Shown piece by piece: positions 40,698-48,737 of a DNA stretch of 64,000 nt. Position numbers and translations under genes: made by a program. The DNA is from Amycolatopsis sp. NBC_01480. GTDB taxonomy: Bacteria > Actinomycetota > Actinomycetes > Mycobacteriales > Pseudonocardiaceae. The notes beneath the pieces are model-generated. The model ran no database searches. It was not told the origin of the DNA and worked only from the letters and a program-made list of their open reading frames with translations. Numbering within the stretch: the stretch's first letter is position 1; every line of letters starts with the position of its first letter. The stretch covers positions 7,068,001 to 7,132,000 of the forward strand of contig NZ_CP109442.1 in NCBI RefSeq assembly GCF_036227205.1, in the 5' to 3' direction.

Positions 40698-40934
40698 TCA
40701 GCCCGCCGACCGGCCCGCGATCCAGTACGACTGGGTGAAGCTGCAGGACCGGTCGAGGCCGAGGTGCTCGCGGAACACCGGGCGCAGCGCCTTGACCAGC
40801 GTGCGCTCGCCGGCCGCCCAGGCGCGCGAGTCCAGTGGCAGGGCCGGATGGTCCTTGTGGCCGTCTTCGAGGTAGACGCGGACGGCGACGGTGTCCGGCA
40901 CGTGCGCCAGCCAGCTTCTGGCGGCAGGCGGCCG
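40698..40934 (-). pseudogene. Truncated siderophore-interacting protein (C-terminal remnant)
   Basis: The frame encodes SWLAHVPDTVAVRVYLEDG followed by HPALPLDSRAWAAGERTLVKALRPVFREHLGLDRSCSFTQSYWIAGR, a good match to the last 70-75 residues of FAD-binding siderophore-interacting proteins (normally about 260-280 residues). Going upstream, the frame meets a TAA at 40935-40937, and no N-terminal part of the family is seen before the MFS gene at 41027. The gene has lost its 5' three quarters. Confidence 0.75.
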
Positions 40935-41026
40935 TTAAGCCCGTCGCTGGCATGAGCACGAGCGCACCCGCGGCTGGCGGATCACCGCGCGGGAAGCCTG
41001 AAGCGCCGAATTTTCTTGGCGTCCGG

Positions 41027-42385
41027 TCAGTCGAGCGCCGAGTTCTTCGTCTCGGGCGCCCACAGCACCGAAACGACCAGCCCGATCACCAGCACCACGG
41101 TCAGGATCAGCATGGTGGGCGAGAAGCCGATCCCGTCCAGGCTCAGCGGCAGCAGGAAGGTGCCGATCGCCGAGCCGATCCGGCTGAGGCCGTTGAGCAG
41201 GCCGACGCCCGAGCTGCGCAGGTCGGTCGGGAACAGCTCCGGCGGGTAGACCTGGTCCAGGTTCACCGCCGCCGACATGGTGAAGGTGAAGACCAGGAAC
41301 AGCGGGAACAGCAGCGCGGTCGGCGCGTCCGGCCAGATCGCCATCGGCGCCATGGACACGATCAGCACCACGAACGACCAGATGGTCAGCCCGCGCCGGC
41401 TCGACTTGGCGACCAGCCACAGGCCGCCGAGGCTGCCCGCGAGCAGGAACAGGTTCAGCAGGCCGTCGCTGGTCGTGTCCTCCTCGCCGACGCCCATCTT
41501 GAGCAGCACCAGCGGCAGGAAGGTGTAGATGGCGAAATACGGCACCACCTGGGCGTTGTAGAAGATCGCGCCGAAAGCCGTGTTGCGCCGGTACTTCGGG
41601 CCGAACAGCTCCCGATAGGACACTCGCCGCGCCGCGCGGTACGTGCGGACCAGCGACTCGAACGCGCCGTCGTCGCCGCCCAGCCGGCGCACCACGGCTC
41701 GCGCCTGCTCGACCCGTCCCTGCGTGAGCAGCCACCGGGGCGATTCCGGCACACCGATCCGCAGCAGCACCACCGCGATCGCGGGCAGGCTGCTCGACGC
41801 CAGCAGCCAGCGCCACGAGTCGCCGCCGAGGGAGACCACGTAGTTGCCGAGGAAAAACGCCGCCACGTAACCCACGGTCCACAGCACGGTCAACGAGGCC
41901 AGCAGCCCGCCGCGGTACTTGCGCGGCACGAACTCCGCCACCAGCGTCGGCCCCAGCGCGTAATCCGCGCCGATGCCGATACCGATGAGCAGTCTCAGCA
42001 CGAACAGCTGCACCGGGTCGTGCACGAAGAACTCGGCGGCGGACGCGACGGCGATCAGCAGGAAGTCCACTGTGTACAGCCGCTGCCGTCCGACCTTGTC
42101 GGCCGCCCAGCCCACCACGATGCTGCCCAGGAAGATCCCGATCAGCGCGGACGCGCCGAGCAGCCCCTCCCACACCGTGCCGAAGCCGAGCTGGGCGGCG
42201 ATCACCGGCAGGGCGATGCTGATGATGCCCAGCTCGTAGCCGTCGGAGTAGTTGGCGCAGAAGGTCAGCGCGGTGATGCGGACGTGGAAGCGATTGAGCG
42301 GGACGTCGTCGAACACTGGGGAGTCTGACGCTGCGGCCTCTCCTTCCTCTTTATTCGGGGAGGAAGAGGTCTTGCTCTGCGGCAT
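41027..42385 (-). CDS. MFS transporter, sugar-porter/SV2-like metabolite:H+ symporter
   Basis: A 452-residue 12-helix transporter. FCANYSDGYELGIISIALPVI, GWAADKVGRQRLYTVD (motif A), ESPRWLLTQGRVEQARAVVRRLGGDD (the PESPRWL signature of the sugar-porter/organic-ion group) and YPPELFPTDLRSSGVGLLNGLSRIGSAIGTFLLP are visible. It likely imports an organic acid or amino-acid-like substrate. It overlaps the RpiR gene by 35 bp, so the two are an operon divergent from the ammonia-lyase homologue; the transporter may import the lyase's substrate. Confidence 0.88.
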   Translation of the reverse strand: MPQSKTSSSPNKEEGEAAASDSPVFDDVPLNRFHVRITALTFCANYSDGYELGIISIALPVIAAQLGFGTVWEGLLGASALIGIFLGSIVVGWAADKVGRQRLYTVDFLLIAVASAAEFFVHDPVQLFVLRLLIGIGIGADYALGPTLVAEFVPRKYRGGLLASLTVLWTVGYVAAFFLGNYVVSLGGDSWRWLLASSSLPAIAVVLLRIGVPESPRWLLTQGRVEQARAVVRRLGGDDGAFESLVRTYRAARRVSYRELFGPKYRRNTAFGAIFYNAQVVPYFAIYTFLPLVLLKMGVGEEDTTSDGLLNLFLLAGSLGGLWLVAKSSRRGLTIWSFVVLIVSMAPMAIWPDAPTALLFPLFLVFTFTMSAAVNLDQVYPPELFPTDLRSSGVGLLNGLSRIGSAIGTFLLPLSLDGIGFSPTMLILTVVLVIGLVVSVLWAPETKNSALD

Positions 42386-43196
42386 AGTCTTCGAAGCCTT
42401 CCAGTCGTTGCCGGGCCAGGGCGCCGGCCGCGTCGGCCATCGCCTCGACCAGCGCCACGGTCAGCGAGACGACCGCGGCGTGGGAGTCGAACACGAACTC
42501 GGACGCGACGGCCGCGCTGAGCACGTCGTCGGCGTACGGGGTGAGCGCCGAGACGGGCCGGTCCGTGATCAAGAGGGTGCGCAGGCCCAGGGAACGGGCC
42601 TGCTCGAGGGCGGCGGCGCTCTCCCGCGGGTAGCGGGGGAGCGCGACCACGACCAGGGTCCGCGCGCCACACCGGTCGGCGTGGCGCAGGGAGTCGCCGA
42701 AGACGCTGCCGGAGTCGGTGAGCAACCGCACGTCCGGGTGGATTTTGGTGGCCAGGTAAGCGAAAGACGCGGCCTGCGCGGCCGAGACCCGGTAGCCGGC
42801 CACGACCAGCGGACGGGATTCCATCAGCCCCGCGGCGATGGTGCGCAGCCGCGTGTCGTCGGCCAGCTGCGCCCGCAGCGCGGTGAGGTTGCGCAGGTCG
42901 GCGTCGATGGCGTCCTGGAACTTGGTGCCGCCGGCCTCGGGCTGGGGCAGGGCCGCGGCGTCGCGCAGGTAGCGGCGGAAGCCGGCATACCCGTCGAACC
43001 CGAGCAGCGCGACGAACCGGGTCACCGACGGCTGGCTGACCTGCGCGTACTCGGCGAGCTCGGCGCTGGTGAGCGCCGCGGCGTCGGCCGCGTGGTCGGC
43101 CAGGTAGCTGGCGATGCGCCGCTGCGCCGGGGTCAGCCGGTGAGCGGTGAGCAGTTCGTGCAGCGACCGGGACACCCGGGCCTCCGTCCTTGCCAT
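42351..43196 (-). CDS. RpiR-family transcriptional regulator (HTH + SIS)
   Basis: This 281-residue protein has the RpiR helix-turn-helix (LTPAQRRIASYLADHAADAAALTSAELAEYAQVSQPSVTRFVALLGFDGYAGFRRYLRD) and a SIS domain (PLVVAGYRVSAAQAASFAYLATKIHPDVRLL, VVVALPRYPRESAAALEQARSLGLRTLLITDRP). RpiR proteins sense phosphosugars or similar metabolites. It is the first gene of the operon with the MFS transporter and divergent from the ammonia-lyase homologue. Confidence 0.92.
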   Translation of the reverse strand: MARTEARVSRSLHELLTAHRLTPAQRRIASYLADHAADAAALTSAELAEYAQVSQPSVTRFVALLGFDGYAGFRRYLRDAAALPQPEAGGTKFQDAIDADLRNLTALRAQLADDTRLRTIAAGLMESRPLVVAGYRVSAAQAASFAYLATKIHPDVRLLTDSGSVFGDSLRHADRCGARTLVVVALPRYPRESAAALEQARSLGLRTLLITDRPVSALTPYADDVLSAAVASEFVFDSHAAVVSLTVALVEAMADAAGALARQRLEGFEDYAAEQDLFLPE

Positions 43197-43202
43197 CGTG
43201 GC

Positions 43203-43242
43203 GAATGAATAGTTTCATGTCACAATAGGAATGAATGAAAAC
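43203..43242. promoter_or_regulatory. RpiR-type operator region
   Basis: The gap between divergent starts is A/T-rich. It carries TTTCAT (43213-43218) and ATGAAA (43235-43240) in inverted orientation, and a direct repeat GAATGAAT at 43203 and 43229. TGAAA/TTTCA half-sites are usual for RpiR proteins. Confidence 0.5.
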
Positions 43243-43260
43243 TTGTCAAGAGGGATGGCG

Positions 43261-44712
43261 ATGACCGACACCAGCCGGATCGAGATCAGCGGGGCCGGGC
43301 TCCGGTGCGCCGACGTGGTCCGTGTGGCGCGGCGCAGCGCGTGGACGGAGCTGGCCCCGGACGCACTGGCCCGGGCGGGGCAGGGGTACGAGCTGGCCGT
43401 CGAGCTCGGCGCCAAGCGCGCGGTGTACGGCCGCACGACCGGCGTCGGCGCGAACCGGCACACCGTGGTCGACCCGGAGTCCGCCGACCACCACGGCCTG
43501 CGCCTGCTGCGCAGCCACGCGAGCGGCACCGGCGAGCCGCTGCCCGACGACGCGGTGCGCGCGGTGATGGCGATCCGCCTCAACCAGCTCGCCGCCGGCG
43601 GCAGCGGGGTGCACCCGCGGCTGCTGGAGGCGCTGGCGACGGCGTTGCGGGTCGGCGCGCTGCCGCTCGTGCACTCACGCGGCGCCATCGGCACCGGCGA
43701 CCTGACCGCGCTCGCGGAGATCGCGCTGACGCTGGCGGGCGAACTGCCGTGGGCGGCGGGAAACCTCGACCCGCTGGCGATCAGCCCGGGCGACGCGCTC
43801 GCGTTCATCTCCAGCAATGCCGCCACTCTGGCCGAAGCCGTGCTCGCGTGGCACGACCTGACCCGTCTGCTGGCGGCGAGCCACGTGGTGACCGCGCTGA
43901 CGTTCTGCGCGCTCGGCGGTTCGGCGGAGGCCTACTCGGAACGCGTGCACGCCGCCCGCCCGCATCCCGGCGCGGTGCGGTGCGCCGCCGAACTGCGCCG
44001 CCTGCTGACCGCCGCCGGCGACCTGCCCGACGGGCGGCGGCTGCAGGATCCGTTCGGGCTGCGGGCTTTCCCGCAGGTTCAGGGACCGGCGCTGGACGCC
44101 GCGGCCGCCGTCGAGCGGGTGCTGGGCATCGACCTCAACGCGGCCGCGGAAAACCCGCTGATCGACATCGAAACCGAGCAGGCGTATCACCACGGCCAGT
44201 TCTCCACGGCCTATGTCGCGCTCGCGTTCGACCACCTCCGCGCGGCGCTGCACCACGTCGCGGAGCTGTCCACCGCGCGCCTCGGCGACCTGGTCGAGCC
44301 GGACCTCAGCGGCCTGCCGCCGTTCCTGAGCGAGGGGCCGGCGGGCAGCTCGGGGATCATGATCCTCGAGTACGTCGCCCACGACGCGCTGGGCACGCTG
44401 CGCCACGCGGCCTCGCCGGTCACGCTCGGCACCGCCGTGATCTCCCGCGGCCTCGAGGACCACGCCAGCTTCTCGACGCACGCCGTGCGCAGCACCGTCG
44501 CCGCCACCGCCGCGTACCGGACGGTGCTCGCCTGCGAACTGCTCGCCGCGGTCCGGGCGCTGCGGATGGCGGGGACGGAACTGCCGGACACGCCGTTGCG
44601 CGAGGCCTTCCGGCTGGCCGTGGGCAGCCTGCCGTACATCGGGGAGGACCACCCTCTGAGCGCCGAAATCGGTCAGGCGGAACGGTTACTGGACCGGCTC
44701 GCGGTGCTGTGA
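43261..44712 (+). CDS. Histidine/aromatic amino acid ammonia-lyase homologue with altered MIO triad
   Basis: The 483-residue product spans the whole HAL/PAL fold: YGRTTGVGANRHTVVDPES (with the catalytic Tyr), IRLNQLAAGGSGVHP, DPFGLRAFPQVQGPALDAA (canonical DRYSLRCQPQV), AAAENPLID and SRGLEDHASFSTHAV (canonical QEDHVSM). The MIO-forming Ala-Ser-Gly before Asp-Leu reads Gly-Thr-Gly (RGAIGTGDLTALAEIA). The ATG at 43261 has AAGAGGG six bases upstream and is preferred to that at 43231. It is divergent from an RpiR/MFS operon that probably handles its substrate. Whether it is a lyase is uncertain. Confidence 0.82.
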   Translation: MTDTSRIEISGAGLRCADVVRVARRSAWTELAPDALARAGQGYELAVELGAKRAVYGRTTGVGANRHTVVDPESADHHGLRLLRSHASGTGEPLPDDAVRAVMAIRLNQLAAGGSGVHPRLLEALATALRVGALPLVHSRGAIGTGDLTALAEIALTLAGELPWAAGNLDPLAISPGDALAFISSNAATLAEAVLAWHDLTRLLAASHVVTALTFCALGGSAEAYSERVHAARPHPGAVRCAAELRRLLTAAGDLPDGRRLQDPFGLRAFPQVQGPALDAAAAVERVLGIDLNAAAENPLIDIETEQAYHHGQFSTAYVALAFDHLRAALHHVAELSTARLGDLVEPDLSGLPPFLSEGPAGSSGIMILEYVAHDALGTLRHAASPVTLGTAVISRGLEDHASFSTHAVRSTVAATAAYRTVLACELLAAVRALRMAGTELPDTPLREAFRLAVGSLPYIGEDHPLSAEIGQAERLLDRLAVL

Positions 44713-44762
44713 GCCCGCCGGTCCAGCCCGGCTACGCCGGGTGGAGCGCCGGTGCTGCGGGT

Positions 44763-44811
44763 AGCGGATGACGCTTTCCCTGCACTGAGTGCGGTGAAAG
44801 CGTCATCCGCT
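44763..44811. terminator. Hairpin between convergent genes
   Basis: AGCGGATGACGCTTTC (44763-44778) is exactly complementary to 44796-44811. The 17-nt loop holds a second dyad (GCACT/AGTGC). It lies between convergent stops at 44712 and 44828, so it can end transcripts from both sides. Confidence 0.65.
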
Positions 44812-44827
44812 GCACCGAGCCGGCCCG

Positions 44828-45697
44828 TTAGCCGGGCAGGTCGGCCGTGGTCAGCTCGGCCTTGGCCATGGTGTTGTCGAAGTAGGCGGGGAAGACCAGC
44901 CCGTGGCCGGCGGCGACCTCGTCGGCGGCCTCGATCCGCACCGACCAGCCCTGCTCGCGCAGCCAGGTGGCGGGGTCGCGGCGCGGGGCGGTGTTGAGCA
45001 GGCCGTCCATCTCGACGCCGACGCGCTCGTCGGCCTTCAGCTGCCGCATCATCCGGTTCATCGCCTCGAGGTCGCCGCCGGGGACCTGTTCGATGCCGAT
45101 CCGGCTGCCCGGCGCGGACCGCGTGTTGATCACGTCGAACAGGTCTTCTTCGGCCTGCGGGGGCAGGTACGGCAGCAGGCCCTCGGCGAGCCAGACGGTC
45201 GGGCGTGACCGGTCGAAGCCGGCTTCTTCCAACGCGGCGGGCCAGTTGTCGCGCAGGTCCGCGGCGACCGGGTGACGGCGGCACTGCGGGCGGGCGCCCA
45301 GGTCGTCGAGCACCTGCTGCTTGAACTCCAGCACGCGCGGCTGGTCCACCTCGTAGACGTCCCGTCCGGTCAGGTCCAGGCGGTAGGCACGCGCATCCAG
45401 CCCGGCCGCGACGATGACGACCTGCGGCGCGTCGCGGCCGGCGATGAGGTCGTCGAAAAAGCGCGAGCGCAGGCCCATGTACGTGGCCATCGCGGCCCAC
45501 ATCTCGTCGTCGCCGGCGTCGTCCGGTCCGGTGGGCATCGGCCGCGGCGGGTTCGCCGCGCGCACGAACGCGGCCGCGAACGGGTCGTCGACCAGCCCGC
45601 CCTCGGAGCCGGTCGCGATCGCCCGCGCCGAAGCGACGGCCAGCGCGGTCAGCCCCACACCGCTGGTGATGCCCCATTGCTCGTGCGTTTCGGTCAT
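44828..45697 (-). CDS. SAM-dependent methyltransferase (TIGR00027/LCM-like)
   Basis: This 289-residue protein matches the actinobacterial leucine-carboxyl-methyltransferase-like family: VGLTALAVASARAIATGSEGGLVDDPFAAAFV near the N-terminus, RSRFFDDLIAGRDAPQVVIVAAGLDARAYRLDL (the SAM-binding G-x-D-x-R), VYEVDQPRVLEFKQQVL and PTVWLAEGLLPYLPPQAEEDLF. Family members are often secondary-metabolism or unknown O-methyltransferases. The ATG at 45697 matches the family N-terminus. Confidence 0.88.
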   Translation of the reverse strand: MTETHEQWGITSGVGLTALAVASARAIATGSEGGLVDDPFAAAFVRAANPPRPMPTGPDDAGDDEMWAAMATYMGLRSRFFDDLIAGRDAPQVVIVAAGLDARAYRLDLTGRDVYEVDQPRVLEFKQQVLDDLGARPQCRRHPVAADLRDNWPAALEEAGFDRSRPTVWLAEGLLPYLPPQAEEDLFDVINTRSAPGSRIGIEQVPGGDLEAMNRMMRQLKADERVGVEMDGLLNTAPRRDPATWLREQGWSVRIEAADEVAAGHGLVFPAYFDNTMAKAELTTADLPG

Positions 45698-45880
45698 CGG
45701 TGCCCCTCTCTCCGCCCGGATTTCGGCACCCAGCATGGCACTGTGCAATCGATCGGGTGCGCACGGTGAGCGAAATGCCCGACTTGATCTTTGTGGCCCA
45801 TGTCACCATTCAGGGGAATCCGTAAGAACTCGGCAAGCGGTTCCGGCGCTTCGCGTGGCGTACAAAGGGACGCAGAGGTG

Positions 45881-46996
45881 ATGCCCGTGTCCGTCGTACG
45901 GCGTGAACGGCAGTGGCGATGGGCGGTGGTGGCCGTGGTGGCGGTGCTGCTGGTCGCCGCGCCGCTGGTCGCCGGGGCCGTGGGGCCGTCCGGGCCCTCG
46001 GTGGACGCCGGGCGGCTGCGGGACCTGGTGCAACGGTCGGATTCGGTGATGTACGAAGGCGATGCGCAGAGCACCGGCTCGCTCGCGTTGCCGCAGCTGC
46101 CGAACCTCGCCGACGTTTCGGCGCTGTTCGCCGGGACCACGACGATGCGCGCCTGGTACGCGGGGCCGGACCGGTACCGCGTCGCCACGCTGACCACCGC
46201 GGGCGAGCGCGACGTCTACCGGCTGCCGCAGGGCGAGTACACCTGGGATTACGGCGCGAACATGCTGACCGAGCTGGCCGGTCAGCCCGCCGTCCGGCTG
46301 CCGCGCGCGAGTGATCTCCTGCCGCCCGAGCTGGCGCGCTGGATCCTGCGCTCGGCGCCGGGCGAGGCTGTCAGCACACTGCCCGCGCGCCGCGTCGCCG
46401 GGATCGACGCGTCCGGGCTGCGGCTGGTGCCCGCCGACCCGGACACCACGATCGGGCGAGTGGATCTCTGGGCCGACCCGGTGAGCGGCCTGCCCGTGCG
46501 CGTCGAGGTGACCGCGCGCGGTCAAGAGAATCCCGTGCTGGTCACGAGTTTCGACGACGTCGAGCAGCGACCGCAGGTGGTCGACACTCCGCACGCGGCG
46601 CCCGGCAGCGGCTTCACCGTGACCAACGCGCCGGACATCTCCAAGGCGCTCGGCTCGCTCGGACGGGTGCGGCTGCCCGGCACTCTCGCGGGAAAGCCGG
46701 TGCGCCAAGCGGAATTCGGCGGCGTCGAGGGCGCGGCGCTGTACGGCTCGGGGCTCTCGACCTTCGCTGTCGTCGGTGTGCCCCGCAACGTCGCGGACGC
46801 GGCGGCCGATGCCGCGTCGAAAGCGGGCGGTACCAAATCAGGAGACACGGTGCTGCTGTCGATCACGCCGCTTTCGCTGGCCATCGTCCGCCCGCCCGGC
46901 ACGCGCCGGTCGTACCTGCTGGCGGGCCCGGTGTCGACGCCGGTGCTGACGTCCGCCGGCGACGATCTGGCCCGGCTGCGCCGGAGCGGCCGATGA
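45881..46996 (+). CDS. LolA/RseB-fold exported protein in an ABC exporter operon
   Basis: The 371-residue product has a basic N-terminus and a membrane anchor or signal (WRWAVVAVVAVLLVAAPLVAGAV), then a domain resembling outer-membrane-lipoprotein-sorting/RseB proteins: TTTMRAWYAGPDRYRVATLTTAGERDVYRLPQGEYTWDYGANMLTEL and GRVDLWADPVSGLPVRVEV. In actinobacteria such proteins may bind lipid or lipoprotein outside the membrane. The ATG at 45881 has GAGGTG just before it. Its stop overlaps the ABC ATPase start (ATGA), so it probably works with that exporter. Confidence 0.72.
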   Translation: MPVSVVRRERQWRWAVVAVVAVLLVAAPLVAGAVGPSGPSVDAGRLRDLVQRSDSVMYEGDAQSTGSLALPQLPNLADVSALFAGTTTMRAWYAGPDRYRVATLTTAGERDVYRLPQGEYTWDYGANMLTELAGQPAVRLPRASDLLPPELARWILRSAPGEAVSTLPARRVAGIDASGLRLVPADPDTTIGRVDLWADPVSGLPVRVEVTARGQENPVLVTSFDDVEQRPQVVDTPHAAPGSGFTVTNAPDISKALGSLGRVRLPGTLAGKPVRQAEFGGVEGAALYGSGLSTFAVVGVPRNVADAAADAASKAGGTKSGDTVLLSITPLSLAIVRPPGTRRSYLLAGPVSTPVLTSAGDDLARLRRSGR

Positions 46997-47904
46997 TCGT
47001 CACGCGCGCGTTGACCAAGCGCTACGGACGCACGCTGGCGGTCGACGCCGTCGACCTGGAGGTGCGCGAAGGCGACCGCTACGGCTTCCTCGGCCCGAAC
47101 GGCTCCGGCAAGACCACGCTGGTCCGGATGCTGCTCGGACTCGTTTACGCCACCAGCGGCGAGATCGAGCTGCTCGGCCGCCCCGTGCCGAAGCGGGTCT
47201 CGGAGGTGCTGCCGGAGGTCGGCGCGCTCGTCGAGGGACCCGGCGCGTACGCGCATCTCTCCGGACGGCGCAACCTCGCTCTGCTGGACGCTTCGGGGCG
47301 CGGCGGGGGACGGCGGACGCGCCGCCGCCGGATCGAGGAGGCGCTGGAACGCGTCGGGCTGGCCGGGGTCGACCGGCGGCCGGTGAAGGCGTACTCGCTC
47401 GGCATGCGCCAGCGGCTCGGGCTGGCGGGCGCGCTGCTCAACCGGCCCCGGCTGCTGGTGCTCGACGAGCCCACCAACGGCCTCGACCCGCAGGGCATCC
47501 GGGAGATCCGCGAGCTGCTGGTCGAGCTGAACCACAACGGCACCACGGTGTTCCTGTCCAGCCACCTGCTGGCCGAGATCGAGCAGCTGTGCACCCGCGT
47601 CGGCGTGGTCGACCGCGGCCGGCTGGTGCTGGAGGACGATCTCGCGGCGTTGCGGGCGGAAACCGGGCGGGTGCTGCTCGGCACGCCGGACGCGGCGGCG
47701 GCCGTCGCGGTGCTGGACGGGCGCGTCGAGCACCGTGACGGCGACAAGTTGCTGGTGCGCCACGGAAATCCCGCGGAGCTGAACGCGCTGCTCGTCGCCG
47801 AGGGTGTGCCCGTCACCTCGCTGCAGGCCGAGCGGCGGACGTTGGAACAAGTGGTGCTGGACGTGACCGGTGACGGCTCCGACCGGTTCGGGGACCGCCG
47901 ATGA
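46993..47904 (+). CDS. ABC transporter ATP-binding protein
   Basis: This 303-residue ATPase contains Walker A GPNGSGKTTLVRML, an ABC signature that reads YSLGMRQRLGLAGALL (LGMRQR in place of LSGGQ, common in ABC-2 exporters) and Walker B RLLVLDEPTNGLDPQG with the H-loop SSHLLAEIE. A C-terminal extension (about 215-303) is typical of drug or bacitracin-type exporters. It overlaps both neighbours by 4 bases. Confidence 0.93.
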   Translation: MIVTRALTKRYGRTLAVDAVDLEVREGDRYGFLGPNGSGKTTLVRMLLGLVYATSGEIELLGRPVPKRVSEVLPEVGALVEGPGAYAHLSGRRNLALLDASGRGGGRRTRRRRIEEALERVGLAGVDRRPVKAYSLGMRQRLGLAGALLNRPRLLVLDEPTNGLDPQGIREIRELLVELNHNGTTVFLSSHLLAEIEQLCTRVGVVDRGRLVLEDDLAALRAETGRVLLGTPDAAAAVAVLDGRVEHRDGDKLLVRHGNPAELNALLVAEGVPVTSLQAERRTLEQVVLDVTGDGSDRFGDRR

Positions 47905-48737
47905 TCGGCGTCGAACTGCGCAAGCTGGTGCTGCGGCCGCGAGTCTGGGTGAGCGTGCTGCTGCTCTGCCTGCTGCCCGCGATCGTCGGCGTTTTCCTGG
48001 CCACGGCGGACTTCGCGCCGCCGCCGGGGCAGGGCGGCGCGTTCCTGTCCGCGGTGGTCAGCGACGGCTCGCTGTTCCCGGCGGCCGCGCTCGCCTTGGT
48101 GCTGCCGCTGTTCCTGCCGATCGCCGTCGCCGTGGTGGCGGGCGATTCGGTGGCGGGCGAGGCGGCCGGCGGGACGCTGCGGTACCTGCTGGTCCGGCCG
48201 TCGGGGCGGACGCGGCTGCTCGCGGCGAAACTGGTGGCGCTCGCGGTGTACGTGACCGGCGCGATCGTCATCGTGGTGCTGACTTCGCTAGTGGTCGGGG
48301 TGATCCTGTTCGGCACCGGCGGGCAGGCGGTGGGCCCGGGAGGGCAGACGGCCGCCGCGGTCTCGCTTTCGGGCTCGTCGCTCACTTCTTCGGGGCTCGG
48401 GCTGCGGCTGCTCGGCGCGGTCGCGTACGTGGTGCTGTCGATGCTCGGCTTCGCCGCGATCACGATGTTCCTGTCCACCCTGACGGATTCGGCGCTGGGC
48501 GCCGCGCTCGGCGGGCTGGCCGTGCTGATCACCAGCTCGGTGCTGGAGACGCTCGACGCGGCCGCGCCGGTGAAGCCGTACCTGCCGACGCACTACTGGC
48601 TCTCGTGGATCGACTTCTTCCGGGATCCCGTGCTGTGGCGCAACATCGACCACGGGCTGCTGCTGCAAGCGGGTTACATCGTGGTCTTCTTCGGTGCGGC
48701 GTGGGCGAATTTCGCGACCAAGGACGTCACGAGCTGA
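47901..48737 (+). CDS. ABC-2 type transporter permease
   Basis: A 278-residue membrane protein with six helices. It begins MIGVELRKLVLRPRVWVSVLLL, typical of ABC-2 permeases, and contains DSVAGEAAGGTLRYLLVRPSGRTRLLAAKLVAL, the conserved cytoplasmic segment after helix 2. It overlaps the ATPase gene by 4 bases and converges on the lipase gene, overlapping it by 11 bp. Substrate unknown. Confidence 0.88.
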   Translation: MIGVELRKLVLRPRVWVSVLLLCLLPAIVGVFLATADFAPPPGQGGAFLSAVVSDGSLFPAAALALVLPLFLPIAVAVVAGDSVAGEAAGGTLRYLLVRPSGRTRLLAAKLVALAVYVTGAIVIVVLTSLVVGVILFGTGGQAVGPGGQTAAAVSLSGSSLTSSGLGLRLLGAVAYVVLSMLGFAAITMFLSTLTDSALGAALGGLAVLITSSVLETLDAAAPVKPYLPTHYWLSWIDFFRDPVLWRNIDHGLLLQAGYIVVFFGAAWANFATKDVTS

